Origin: JASJBU01 sp963797085 | GTDB taxonomy: Bacteria > Pseudomonadota > Gammaproteobacteria > Chromatiales > Chromatiaceae | Direction: 5' to 3' | Assembly: GCA_963797085.1 (NCBI GenBank) | Contig: CAWCOA010000011.1 | Span: 248,001-312,000, forward strand | DNA length: 64,000 nucleotides | In this document: piece after piece, positions 36,282 to 45,228 of the stretch | How positions within the stretch are numbered: position 1 is the first letter of the stretch | How the letters are laid out: each line of letters opens with the position of its first letter | The notes under the pieces: generated by a model | What the model saw: only the letters and a program-made list of their open reading frames with translations | Told to the model about the DNA's origin: nothing | The model's database searches: none | Made by a program: the position numbers and the translations under genes

Positions 36282-38204
36282 TCAGTTGGCCGAATTCACC
36301 AGCACCGTCGCTGGGGTCTCACTCAGTAGCTGGTTCACTGCCGCAAGGATGCCGGGTACGTCGAGACCTGCCTCTGCCAACTGCTCCTGCTGACTGGCAT
36401 GGTCGATGAATCGGTCGGGCAATCCCAGATTGAGCACGCGCACCGGATGTCCGGCCCGCAGCAGCGTTTCGTTAACCGCCGAACCGGCGCCACCCTGCAG
36501 ACTATTCTCCTCCAAGGTCACCAGCAGCTCATGCCGGTCTGCCAGCGCCATAACCAAGGCCTCGTCCAGGGGCTTGATGAAGCGCATATTGGCCACGCTG
36601 GCATCCAGGCTCTTGGCAGCCTCCAGGGCGCTTGCCAGTAGACTGCCGAATACCAACAACGCGACACCCTGACCCTCACGCCGCATTTCACCCCGGCCCA
36701 ATGGAACAGTGGGCTGATCCTTAGCCACCGCCACCCCTGGCCCGGAGCCACGGGGGTAGCGAACCAGAGCCGGGCCGGTATATTCGTAGGCGGTCTGCAG
36801 CAGTTGACGACAGTCGTTCTCATCCGCCGGGGCCATGATCAGCATATTCGGCAAAGTCCGGGTATAACTCAGGTCAAAGCTGCCCGCATGGGTAGCGCCA
36901 TCCGCCCCGACCGGCCCGGCCCGATCCACGGCCAGGGTGACATCCAGATTCTGCAGGGCGATATCGTGGATCAGCTGATCATAGGCCCGCTGCAGGAAGG
37001 TGGAGTAGATGGCTACCACTGGTTTGACGCCTTCGCAGGCAAGTCCAGCCGCAAAGGTCAGGGCATGCTGCTCGGCGATCCCTACATCGAAATAGCGCTG
37101 GGGATAGCTCTTGGAAAAGCGCACCATACCTGAACCCTCACACATGGCCGGGGTAATTCCCACCAGACGTGGATCAGCCTTGGCGGTATCGCACAGCCAG
37201 TCGCCAAACACCTGAGTATAGGTCTGACCTCCCCCCTTTTTCTCCATTTTCCCGGTATCGGGGTCGAACGGGGTGACTCCATGATAAACGCAGGGATCAT
37301 CTTCTGCCGGCTCATAGCCGCGTCCCTTCTGAGTCACCACATGCAGCAAACGGGGGCCGCGCATCTCGCGCATGTTCTTCAGGGTGGCAACCAGGGTCTC
37401 AAGATCGTGTCCATCGATAGGGCCGATATAGTTGAATCCCATCTCTTCGAACAGCGTGCCAGGCAGCACCATGCCCTTCATATGCTCCTCCCAGCGCCCC
37501 GCCAACTCACTGATCTGCGGTGGCAGGTGACTGAGCAGACTCTTGCTGCCCTCCTTCATACCGGTGTAGATTTTGCCTGATAGCAGGCGCGAGAGGTGAT
37601 TATTGAACCCTCCCACCGGCTTGGAGATCGACATATCGTTGTCATTCAGGATTACCAGCAGGTCCTGATCCAGCGCACCTGCCTGGTTCAACGCCTCGAA
37701 GGCCATGCCGGCTCCCATGGCTCCATCACCGATCACTGCCACCACCTTGCGCCTCTCACCCTTCTGCTTAGCAGCGACCGCCATACCCAGCGCAGCACCG
37801 ATGGAGGTGCTGGAGTGGCCGGTGCCGAAGGTATCGTAGGCGCTCTCGCTACGCTTGGGGAATCCGGAAATCCCTCCTTTCTGGCGCAGGCTGTGCATGC
37901 GGTCACGGCGGCCGGTGAGAATCTTGTGTGGATAAGCCTGGTGACCCACATCCCAGACCAACCGGTCTTGCGGGGTATTGAAGACATAATGCAGGGCGAT
38001 AGTCAGTTCCACTACACCCAGACCCGCTGCCAGGTGACCACCTGTGCGGGAGACCGATTCAATGAGAAAATGCCGCAGTTCCTGCGCCAGTAACGGCAGC
38101 TTGCGATCGGAGAGCTGTCGCAGATCCGCAGGAAGATTGGTCTGGGACAGAATGGGATATTGATCGCTGGTTATGGCACTGCGGGTATCTGAGTCGTGCG
38201 CCAT
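36282..38204 (-). CDS. dxs: 1-Deoxy-D-xylulose-5-phosphate synthase
   Basis: Thiamine-diphosphate enzyme condensing pyruvate and glyceraldehyde 3-phosphate, the first step of MEP isoprenoid synthesis. The 640-residue protein is full length. The TPP-binding motif GDGAMGAG...NDNDMS is near residues 155-188, the transketolase pyrimidine domain contains FDVGIAEQHALTFAAG, and the C-terminal domain is complete. It starts at ATG 38204 (MAHDSDTRSAITSDQYPIL), an N terminus slightly longer than the core. No ispA is adjacent; upstream lies the cbbR/cbbO scar, downstream gloB. Confidence 0.97.
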   Translation of the reverse strand: MAHDSDTRSAITSDQYPILSQTNLPADLRQLSDRKLPLLAQELRHFLIESVSRTGGHLAAGLGVVELTIALHYVFNTPQDRLVWDVGHQAYPHKILTGRRDRMHSLRQKGGISGFPKRSESAYDTFGTGHSSTSIGAALGMAVAAKQKGERRKVVAVIGDGAMGAGMAFEALNQAGALDQDLLVILNDNDMSISKPVGGFNNHLSRLLSGKIYTGMKEGSKSLLSHLPPQISELAGRWEEHMKGMVLPGTLFEEMGFNYIGPIDGHDLETLVATLKNMREMRGPRLLHVVTQKGRGYEPAEDDPCVYHGVTPFDPDTGKMEKKGGGQTYTQVFGDWLCDTAKADPRLVGITPAMCEGSGMVRFSKSYPQRYFDVGIAEQHALTFAAGLACEGVKPVVAIYSTFLQRAYDQLIHDIALQNLDVTLAVDRAGPVGADGATHAGSFDLSYTRTLPNMLIMAPADENDCRQLLQTAYEYTGPALVRYPRGSGPGVAVAKDQPTVPLGRGEMRREGQGVALLVFGSLLASALEAAKSLDASVANMRFIKPLDEALVMALADRHELLVTLEENSLQGGAGSAVNETLLRAGHPVRVLNLGLPDRFIDHASQQEQLAEAGLDVPGILAAVNQLLSETPATVLVNSAN

Positions 38205-38278
38205 CTATTATCGCCCCACGGATAGGTATAAAAAGGTAACAGGTGATGGAGTTTACTCCATTCATCAAACATACGCAT

Positions 38279-38680
38279 TCAGATGGGCGTCTCTCTCACA
38301 TGCTGAGCCTCGGCAAGGACAAACTCATGGAAGGCCAAGGCCGCTGGCGATAAGCGCTTGGACCGCCGATAGACCATGTACCAATGGCGTCTGTTGGGAA
38401 AGTCCTGCACATCCATCAGTATTAGACGCCTGGTTTCCAGTTCCAGTTCAATGGTATGCGCGGATAAGACCTCCAGGCCCATGCCGGCGCGCACCCCTTG
38501 CTTTATTGCCTCATTACGCGTCATCTGCATACCGAAGCGAATTTCAATATGCTGATCCGTGAAAAAGCGCTCCATGGCCAGACGAGTTCCGGAGCCTTCT
38601 TCCCGCATCACGAAGATCTCCTCGGCCAGTTGCTCGAGGGAAATCGATTTTTCACCCTGGAGTAGGTGTCCCGGCAGCGC
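38279..38680 (-). pseudogene. CbbR-type LysR regulator, C-terminal fragment
   Basis: The frame on the minus strand from about 38680 reads LPGHLLQGEKSISLEQLAEE, then VMREEGSGTRLAMERFF and ends with RRHWYMVYRRSKRLSP and a normal stop. This is the effector-binding C-terminal half of a LysR regulator, closest in pattern to CbbR, the activator of RuBisCO operons. The N-terminal helix-turn-helix half is absent: at about 38680 the sequence passes directly into a cbbO fragment on the other strand. The piece has no start of its own and is not expected to function. Confidence 0.75.
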
Positions 38681-38685
38681 GCGCC

Positions 38686-39137
38686 ATGATCGATATCTGC
38701 CGCGGTATCATGCCGGACCCACGCATCAACATCCGCATCAGCCGGCATATCCGCGATCTATCGATAGTCGTACTGATGGACCTCTCAGAGTCCACCAACA
38801 AGAAAGTCGGTGAGATTGCCGAGGGTGAGCCGGGCTATGAGGAGCAGCCGAGCATTCTTGGCCTGCCCCGTGAGTCCACTGGCCTACTGGCCTGGGCCAT
38901 AGATTCCATCGGCGATAATTTGCAGTACACGGGTTTGCTTCCGATGGGCGCCATGACACAAAAAAGGCGGTGGACGATCTCGCCATGCAGGGGGTTTACA
39001 CCTACTGTCTGACGCTGGATCCGAATGCCGACCGCTATGTAGCGCGTATCTTCGGCGAAAACAACTTCTCTATCGTCGATCATGTGGAACGGTTGCCGGA
39101 GAGACTACCGGCGGTCTTTGCTGCCATTACTGCTTAA
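38686..39137 (+). pseudogene. CbbO (RuBisCO activase VWA subunit), C-terminal fragment
   Basis: The reading frame gives MIDICRGIMPDPRINIR and LMDLSESTNKKV (VWA MIDAS DLSES), then IGDNLQYTG; after one missing T at 38934-38936 it continues ASDGRHDTKKAVDDLAMQG, YCLTLDPNADRYVARIFG and DHVERLPERLPAVF to TAA at 39137. In CbbO the sequence after GRHDV should run about 60-80 residues to a second RHDT motif; here the two are fused at CATGAC (38952-38957), so that segment is deleted. The first two thirds of the protein are also gone. CbbO partners the ATPase CbbQ to reactivate inhibited RuBisCO. Confidence 0.82.
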
Positions 39138-39173
39138 GCTGATTTCCCTTGGCCACTGGCCAAGGGGTTAGCC

Positions 39174-39623
39174 TCATTTCAGAAATGCCAAGACTTTTTT
39201 ACGCTTAAGCTCACAGCCATGCTCACGTGCCCGCTGTTCCAGTGGATTAAGGGCTTTCGGCAGCTCTACCATCAGGCGGTTCTGCAGATCACGCCCCCCC
39301 GGGGCATAGTGAATCAAGTCTATTGAAACTGGCGCACTGAGGGAGTCTCGTTCCTTCTCTCGATCAAATTGCCAGGCCAAAATGATCATCCTGCCACCCT
39401 CGCCATCCCGCATCGCATAGTTGAGACTGTCGACAAAGATGATCTCTTCATCATCAATCACGGCGATATACTGCATACTGCGAATCGGCACGAAGATATG
39501 GTCATATTCACAACGTTTCAACATCAGCCGACACCGATTGAACAGTACAGCGGGGAATTTAATCTTCTCCCGGGTCAATTTGGGTGGGCGGAAGAATGTT
39601 TCACTGGTGAATTGTTTGGTCAT
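39174..39623 (-). CDS. Hypothetical protein
   Basis: A 149-residue soluble protein with no recognised domain. It starts MTKQFTSETFFRPP at 39623, contains a predicted mixed alpha/beta core (HIFVPIRSMQYIAVIDDEEIIFVDS) and ends in a basic KRKKVLAFLK. Codon usage looks ordinary. It lies 20 bases downstream of the end of another small gene on the same strand (39644-39949), so the two probably form an operon. They sit beside the cbbO remnant, which could mean they were originally linked to Calvin-cycle genes, but nothing in their sequence shows that. Confidence 0.65.
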   Translation of the reverse strand: MTKQFTSETFFRPPKLTREKIKFPAVLFNRCRLMLKRCEYDHIFVPIRSMQYIAVIDDEEIIFVDSLNYAMRDGEGGRMIILAWQFDREKERDSLSAPVSIDLIHYAPGGRDLQNRLMVELPKALNPLEQRAREHGCELKRKKVLAFLK

Positions 39624-39643
39624 GCTTAGTGTAAAACTGATCT

Positions 39644-39949
39644 TTAGTCATTCTCACCCAGAGACGGGTCCCAACCAAGGCTGCGCGCACGCTCCACCGC
39701 CTCGTTATAAATATTGGCATGTTTTTCGCGCAGATCGTCCGGTAAATTGGAGGCCAAATGCCCATATTTGTCCCACTCAACGCTAACTTTTTCGTAGAGG
39801 GCGTCTATACCTTGAAAATTCCAGCCCTCGCAGGTCTCGGTCTCTGGGATAAGGCCGAACACCCAGGCATCACGGATGATATTACCGGTTGCATTCATCG
39901 CCCCGTGAGGAACATTGTCGATGCCTTCATAACGTTTGATTTTCTTCAT
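39644..39949 (-). CDS. Hypothetical protein
   Basis: A 101-residue acidic soluble protein, MKKIKRYEGIDNVPHGAMN at its start, with helix-forming C-terminal sequence (REKHANIYNEAVERARSLGW). No family is recognised. It is followed after 20 bases by the 149-residue hypothetical gene on the same strand. The 202 bases upstream (39950-40151) separate it from the divergent aroG-type gene and must hold both promoters. Confidence 0.65.
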   Translation of the reverse strand: MKKIKRYEGIDNVPHGAMNATGNIIRDAWVFGLIPETETCEGWNFQGIDALYEKVSVEWDKYGHLASNLPDDLREKHANIYNEAVERARSLGWDPSLGEND

Positions 39950-40151
39950 GAGTCACTGCACTCTGCCTAATTTGAGAGTTTTATTGTAACAACTGGTTAG
40001 AGTAGATCCACTCACCAAGAATATTTTTAAACCAATCATTTTGAACAGAACTATCCTGCCGCTCTGTCGTAGACTGTCGCTGAAAATTCGCTGCATAAGA
40101 TGTTGCATGTATAATCACTTTTTCCATCGACTGTCTGTCTAACTGTAGCGC

Positions 40152-41216
40152 ATGAAACAAACTGACGATCTACGCATCAATGCCATCAAGGAGCTGAGCA
40201 CGCCTGCCCAAGTGCATAAAGAGCTGCCGATCTCTCAATCCGCAGCTCAGACCGTATTTGAAACACGCCAGGCGATTCATCGGATTCTCCAGGATGAAGA
40301 CGACCGCCTGCTGATAATAATTGGGCCTTGCTCAGTGCATGACCCGGAAGCCGCTCTGGACTATGCTCAACGCTTGAAGCCTCTGCGCGAGTCATTGAAG
40401 AACGACCTGGAGATCGTTATGCGGGTCTATTTCGAAAAACCCCGCACCACCGTAGGCTGGAAGGGACTGATCAATGACCCGACCCTGGACGACAATTTCG
40501 AAATCAATACCGGTTTGAGACTGGCCCGCAAACTCCTGTTGGAGATCAATAACCTGGGTGTACCGGCGGGAACTGAATATCTGGATCTGATCAGCCCGCA
40601 ATACATCGCCGATCTAATCAGTTGGGGTGCGATTGGCGCCCGTACCACCGAAAGCCAAGCCCACCGCGAACTCGCATCCGGGCTATCCTGTCCTGTTGGC
40701 TTCAAGAATGCCACCAACGGTAGTATGCGAGTTGCGCTTGATGCGATTAGTTCAGCTTCCCGGCCACACCATTTTCTCTCAGTCACAAAAGAGGGGCGAT
40801 CGGCTATTTTCTCAACCAAGGGAAACGAGGACTGTCATGTTATTCTGCGCGGCGGCAGCCGGCCTAATTATGACTCAGAGAGCATCAACATTGCCGCAGA
40901 GGAGATGGAGGCCACTGACCAAAAACCCCGCATGATGGTGGATTTCAGCCATGCCAACAGCCGTAAACAGCATGCGCGACAATTGCTCGTGGGGCGCGAT
41001 GTGGCAAGTCAGATCGCGCGCGGGGATCAACGTATTATTGGGGCAATGATTGAAAGTTTTATTATGGCTGGCCGACAAAACAGGGAAGCGGGACAAGAAT
41101 TGAACTATGGCCAAAGCATAACCGATGCCTGCATCAGTTGGGACGACAGCGCACCCCTGCTGGAAGAATTGGCTCATTCGGTGCGACAGCGCAGAGAAAT
41201 TATCAGAGCGGCATGA
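40152..41216 (+). CDS. 3-Deoxy-7-phosphoheptulonate synthase, AroF/G/H type
   Basis: DAHP synthase joins phosphoenolpyruvate and erythrose 4-phosphate, opening the shikimate pathway. The 354-residue protein is the class I-alpha (E. coli-like) form: LLIIIGPCSVHDP near residue 55, RVYFEKPRTTVGWKG near 92, the metal-binding Cys and His in GPCSVHD and MVDFSHANS, and SQAHRELASGLSCPVGFKN. Which amino acid inhibits it cannot be decided by eye. The start at ATG 40152 lacks a clear Shine-Dalgarno. It is followed after 85 bases by fimX with no terminator seen. Confidence 0.95.
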   Translation: MKQTDDLRINAIKELSTPAQVHKELPISQSAAQTVFETRQAIHRILQDEDDRLLIIIGPCSVHDPEAALDYAQRLKPLRESLKNDLEIVMRVYFEKPRTTVGWKGLINDPTLDDNFEINTGLRLARKLLLEINNLGVPAGTEYLDLISPQYIADLISWGAIGARTTESQAHRELASGLSCPVGFKNATNGSMRVALDAISSASRPHHFLSVTKEGRSAIFSTKGNEDCHVILRGGSRPNYDSESINIAAEEMEATDQKPRMMVDFSHANSRKQHARQLLVGRDVASQIARGDQRIIGAMIESFIMAGRQNREAGQELNYGQSITDACISWDDSAPLLEELAHSVRQRREIIRAA

Positions 41217-41301
41217 GTAAAGAGCCACTTCCTCATTAAATATTACGGTGGATGCGGTCGCTAACCTATCTTACAATTTTCAGTCGACGGATGCCTGACG
41301 C

Positions 41302-43389
41302 ATGCACGACACTGCCATTGAACTTTTGATTCTAGGTAACAGCCCATCCGAAGTGGAGGGCTACCTAACGGCCTTGAGAAATTCAGGCCGCGCAGTGCAT
41401 GTACATGAAATCGACCATGATCTCAAGACCTTTGAGATGGTCATCGGTAACCCGGTTGATCTCATACTTTACACCATTCAAGCCGGCGAAATAGGTATTC
41501 CAGCAATACAGGATATCCTCGTCGAAAAAGCCTTGACAGTCCCGCTCATCGCTATGGCAGAAAACTGCACCTGCGCAAGCAAAGCAAAGCTTATGGCACA
41601 GGGGGCCAAGGATCTTATTGAGCGCAATGAAAACCAATTGCTGGCCCAGGTGATTCTCAGGGAATATGACAACCTGCGCTTATACCGGGACAATATTTCT
41701 CTCAAACAGAAACTCAGTGAAACAGAAGAGCGCTGTAATCTACTCACTGAAAATTCACGCGACGCAATCGGTTACATTCATGAGGGCATGCATGTAAAAG
41801 CCAATTCAGCCTATCTTCAGCAGTTTGGGCTTGTGAATGAGGAGGATATAGAAGGAATCCCCATCCTGGACATGATTGCCCCATCCGACCATCAACAGGT
41901 AAAACAACTGCTGCGAGCCCTAAATCAAGGCAATCAGAATAATGAACAGATACATTGTAAATGCCTGCGCGCTGACGGTATTGAGGTCAATGTTGATTTA
42001 AGCTTTCTTCCTGCAGTTATAGATGGGGAGCCCTGCATCCAGGTAACGATTCTGAGCCAGTCTCCATCCCGCGAAGTGGAGGAAAAATTAAAGCTACTCA
42101 GCATGCTGGACAATCAAACTAAACTCTACAATCGCCAGCATTTTCTTGATCTTCTGGATATCAATTGCCAAGCAACTGACTCAAGCCAAGGTCAATACCA
42201 CCTGCTGTATATTACATTGGATAATTTCAGAGAGATTCGGGATCAACTCGGTATTCTGATCAGCGATATAATCATCAACGAAGTTGCGTCTCTATTGAAG
42301 ACAATTGCATCTGAAACTGATGTCCTTGCCAGGTTTGGCGACCACACCTTCACATTACTGACCCGACTGGAACAAAATAGTGTTGCCAACCAAGCAGAGT
42401 CGATCAGACAACAGGTTGTAGAGCATGAATATCCTGCAGAGAAACTAAAATTCAGGCCGACATGCAGTATTGGTGTCGTCGAATCAACCTCACGCCTTGG
42501 CGACGCAAACGACCTTATCAATGCAGCCTATCAAGCCTGTGAACAGGCAAGAATACAGGGCGGAAATAAATTCTTCATCGCTGAGGAGACTGCCACGACA
42601 AGCCCAACCGAAGATGGCAGTGAAGCAGATCTGGAAAGGCTCATCATCCACGCGCTGGAAGAGGAGCAATTTCGTTTGTTTTATCAGCCAATTGTGAGCC
42701 TGCATGGCGATACTCGTGAAAACTATGCCGTACTGGTCCGATTGCTTGACAACAATCAGGAAGAAATTCAGCCAAGCCACTTCCTCAGTCAAGCAGGGTC
42801 AATGGGTAAACTGCAGGACTTGGATCGTTGGGTCATTCGCAAAGCAATCTCTGAAATCAGTCAGCATAGAAAAAAAGGCGAGAAGATAAACTTTTTTATC
42901 AATATCTCCGGACCGTCTCTGGAAGGAGACTCACTGCTGTTATGGATATGTGACTGTCTTCAGGAATTTGGGGCAAAAGGCTCCTGGCTGGCGTTTCAGA
43001 TTCACGATGAAGATGCCAGAAACCGTCCACATCAGCTAAAAAAACTCTTGGACGGTCTTAAGAAGATCAAATGTAAAATTTCAATTGATCAATTTGGACT
43101 CGCACCAAAGCCTGAGGCCATTTTGCATAGCATGCCAGTTGACTATGTCCAGTTTGCTAAGGAGTTTATTGAGGGGCTTTCAGAAAACCAGGACAAACAA
43201 GACAAGCTCTATGAACTCAATGGACTTGTGCAAAAGATGAATATCAAAACTATCGCTTCAGGCATCGATGAAACCAACAGCCTCGCCGTTCTCTGGTCTG
43301 TTGGGGTTAATTATATTCGAGGCTATTTTGTGCAGGAACCCACACAGACCATCAACTACGATTTCAAATCAGAATCTACGATCACCTGA
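41302..43389 (+). CDS. fimX: FimX-like c-di-GMP receptor with degenerate GGDEF/EAL
   Basis: A 695-residue cytoplasmic protein with the FimX layout: receiver-like domain (1-120, lacking a clear phospho-Asp), PAS (about 145-255), GGDEF-like (about 275-425) and EAL-like (about 440-690). The GGDEF site reads GDHTF (346-350) and the EAL site reads AVL (476-478), with DQFG for the metal-binding DDFG, so neither synthesis nor hydrolysis is expected. In Pseudomonas and Xanthomonas such proteins bind c-di-GMP through the EAL fold and drive type IV pilus assembly and twitching. No pilus genes lie in the window. The length matches FimX (~690). The gene name rests on architecture, not on a database match. 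Confidence 0.75.
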   Translation: MHDTAIELLILGNSPSEVEGYLTALRNSGRAVHVHEIDHDLKTFEMVIGNPVDLILYTIQAGEIGIPAIQDILVEKALTVPLIAMAENCTCASKAKLMAQGAKDLIERNENQLLAQVILREYDNLRLYRDNISLKQKLSETEERCNLLTENSRDAIGYIHEGMHVKANSAYLQQFGLVNEEDIEGIPILDMIAPSDHQQVKQLLRALNQGNQNNEQIHCKCLRADGIEVNVDLSFLPAVIDGEPCIQVTILSQSPSREVEEKLKLLSMLDNQTKLYNRQHFLDLLDINCQATDSSQGQYHLLYITLDNFREIRDQLGILISDIIINEVASLLKTIASETDVLARFGDHTFTLLTRLEQNSVANQAESIRQQVVEHEYPAEKLKFRPTCSIGVVESTSRLGDANDLINAAYQACEQARIQGGNKFFIAEETATTSPTEDGSEADLERLIIHALEEEQFRLFYQPIVSLHGDTRENYAVLVRLLDNNQEEIQPSHFLSQAGSMGKLQDLDRWVIRKAISEISQHRKKGEKINFFINISGPSLEGDSLLLWICDCLQEFGAKGSWLAFQIHDEDARNRPHQLKKLLDGLKKIKCKISIDQFGLAPKPEAILHSMPVDYVQFAKEFIEGLSENQDKQDKLYELNGLVQKMNIKTIASGIDETNSLAVLWSVGVNYIRGYFVQEPTQTINYDFKSESTIT

Positions 43390-43441
43390 AAAACCGCTCA
43401 TCTCCTTATCCAGACGTTAGGCCAAGAACCAGAACGACCAA

Positions 43442-43960
43442 CTACCAGGGCATGAATGAGTTCCACATGGTCATGGGTCTGGATACATCATGAATATTGT
43501 AATTCATCGACCTCATGTCGTGTTGCATTTTGTATGTTGACTGAGTCATATGCTTCATGGACTCATCCATGGAATCTATACTCGTCAACATAGGCTCCAG
43601 TGTACGTACGTCATTTGCCATGGAATCCACGCTGACGGCCATAGTCCGAACATTGGCGGATAATTGCCCGACACTATCAGTCATCGTCTGCAGATTGCTG
43701 GACATAACGTTCATATTCGAGTCGACACTCAATGCCAGAAAATGAACATCTTTCGCCAGACTGAAGATCAGATAGAAACCATAGGCAGCCAACAAAATAA
43801 AAGCGAACAGGGAAGGATATACAATGAGTTCCCAGCGACGCGCACTGCTCTCGAATGCCAGAGAGAGCCGGTCCATGGAATATTGAGCACTTTTATTATT
43901 CTCTAACGCTTCACCACCATCGCTGGGCTCTAAAGCGTTTTCCTTATCTTTGTCAATCAT
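43442..43960 (-). CDS. Membrane-anchored coiled-coil protein, hypothetical
   Basis: A 172-residue protein: cytoplasmic acidic N terminus, one membrane helix (about residues 46-66, LIVYPSLFAFILLAAYGFYL), then an extended Met/Ser/Asp-rich periplasmic region with heptad-like SVDSMANDV, TMTDSVGQL and SIDSMDESM units, i.e. a likely coiled coil, ending HDVSRPMTMWNSFMPW. No family is recognised. It follows the DUF302/ParA/RND cluster in the same direction, 482 bases away, and might belong to it. Confidence 0.68.
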   Translation of the reverse strand: MIDKDKENALEPSDGGEALENNKSAQYSMDRLSLAFESSARRWELIVYPSLFAFILLAAYGFYLIFSLAKDVHFLALSVDSNMNVMSSNLQTMTDSVGQLSANVRTMAVSVDSMANDVRTLEPMLTSIDSMDESMKHMTQSTYKMQHDMRSMNYNIHDVSRPMTMWNSFMPW

Positions 43961-44442
43961 TTAACTGAAACCCAACAAATCTGTAATAAAATCGCACGTA
44001 GTTTTACGCGTAAAGTTTAGCATAACCTCAATTTATCGCAATAAAAGCTATTATAATATGCATTTTTACTAATATAGTATTTCATCCCTAATGGCTAAAC
44101 CACAAGACAATTCCAGCCTTTCTATCAATTTATAAGCGACGATGGGGAGGGAGCGGGAAATGATATGAGTAGCTTAAATTTGCCAGGTGTAGTCATCCTC
44201 AAAATTAAAGCCGTACATAGAGGTAATCTAGAACGTCCCTACCAGTACATCTCATTACAAATACGTAAATATAGCGTGCCGTTTAAGGGCCTTTAGCAGA
44301 GAACTGCAGGCCCTTGTCAAGAAACACAACCAGCCAATCGCCCTTTAGAGACACCTCCTTCGGGCGAGTCAAGAAGCGGCTTCACGCAACCGATAGCCGC
44401 CTCCTTAAGCCGCGAAATTTAGAGCATAAGTAGAGAGGTATA
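43961..44442. other. 482-base AT-rich intergenic region
   Basis: No gene is supported. A perfect 12-base palindrome TTTACGCGTAAA lies at 44003-44014, 43 bases upstream of the minus-strand start at 43960, and a minus-strand TATAAT is at 44050-44055, so it is probably the promoter/operator region of that gene. AAGGGCC (44285-44291) and GGCCCTT (44309-44315) form a 7-bp stem that may help end transcription of the DUF302 gene. Confidence 0.45.
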
Positions 44443-45021
44443 CTAGAATTCACCACTCGCGCCACGATTCATGATATCCAGAATCTGTTCTTTGACTTGC
44501 ATCGCCTCTGCCTTCAAATCTGCAGGCAAGGGCTTGCCACCGTAGATCATCATATCCATATTCAGCGCCATCAACCACAATTTCCCATCCATGTCTTCCA
44601 GCAGTGTAATTCGACAAGGCAGATAAGCCGAGTATGCATCAGAGTAGTCAAGCATCCTGGCAGCCGTTAATGAATTACAAAAAAGATAGATTTTAATAAA
44701 CCGGTAAGGCTTTCCACTTTTTGCTTCAATATCCTTAGAAAGCGGGAGTTCGCCGACATTCGACATGTTATGTTCATTCGCCACGAATTTCATGGTCTCC
44801 TCAACTTCAGCTGGAGACAACCCCTCTTCTACTGGAATCTTCCAGATACTCGCTTCAGCGGCATTTTGCGTTTCAAGCGCCTGTACGCCGTAGTCCAAGA
44901 AGACTCGACCCGCCTCAGGATCAAATCCCTTGATGTTTTCATTGAATTTGAGATAGACGACTACTAGCAGAATAATTACCAACAGGCCTACAAACGCAAA
45001 AATATTTTTTATGAACCCCAT
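44443..45021 (-). CDS. DUF302 membrane-anchored protein
   Basis: A 192-residue protein: an N-terminal membrane helix (MGFIKNIFAFVGLLVIILLVVVY, residues 1-23) anchors a DUF302 domain of about residues 85-185 (SAYLPCRITLLEDMDGKLWLM with the conserved Pro-Cys and Asp-Gly-Lys). The start at ATG 45021 is preceded by GGAGAGAG; an upstream ATG at 45033 falls inside that ribosome-binding site and is unlikely. DUF302 proteins are common in sulfur-metabolising bacteria but have no proven function. It is the last gene of a one-strand cluster: SCP2, RND adaptor, RND permease, two repeat proteins, ParA, DUF302. Confidence 0.82.
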   Translation of the reverse strand: MGFIKNIFAFVGLLVIILLVVVYLKFNENIKGFDPEAGRVFLDYGVQALETQNAAEASIWKIPVEEGLSPAEVEETMKFVANEHNMSNVGELPLSKDIEAKSGKPYRFIKIYLFCNSLTAARMLDYSDAYSAYLPCRITLLEDMDGKLWLMALNMDMMIYGGKPLPADLKAEAMQVKEQILDIMNRGASGEF

Positions 45022-45228
45022 CTCTCTCTCCAAAAAAAGTAACTCGATCTTGCTAAGGTGATGCTAGACATATTGACATTAAGCGACACAGACGCCTTTC
45101 ATGCAGGAACTCTGATTACATGACAGACATATAAGATTATTGCAACGCCCTTCTGATCAAACCAAATAGTGTTTTGATACACATTAATCCAGACAAAGAC
45201 TTCTGATAGAAACCCCTGTTTTACTCAA

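Noticed and set aside
44285..44315. GGGCC/GGCCC inverted repeat as a strong terminator
   Set aside because: The 7-bp stem has a 17-base loop and no T-run, so it was noted only as a weak structure.
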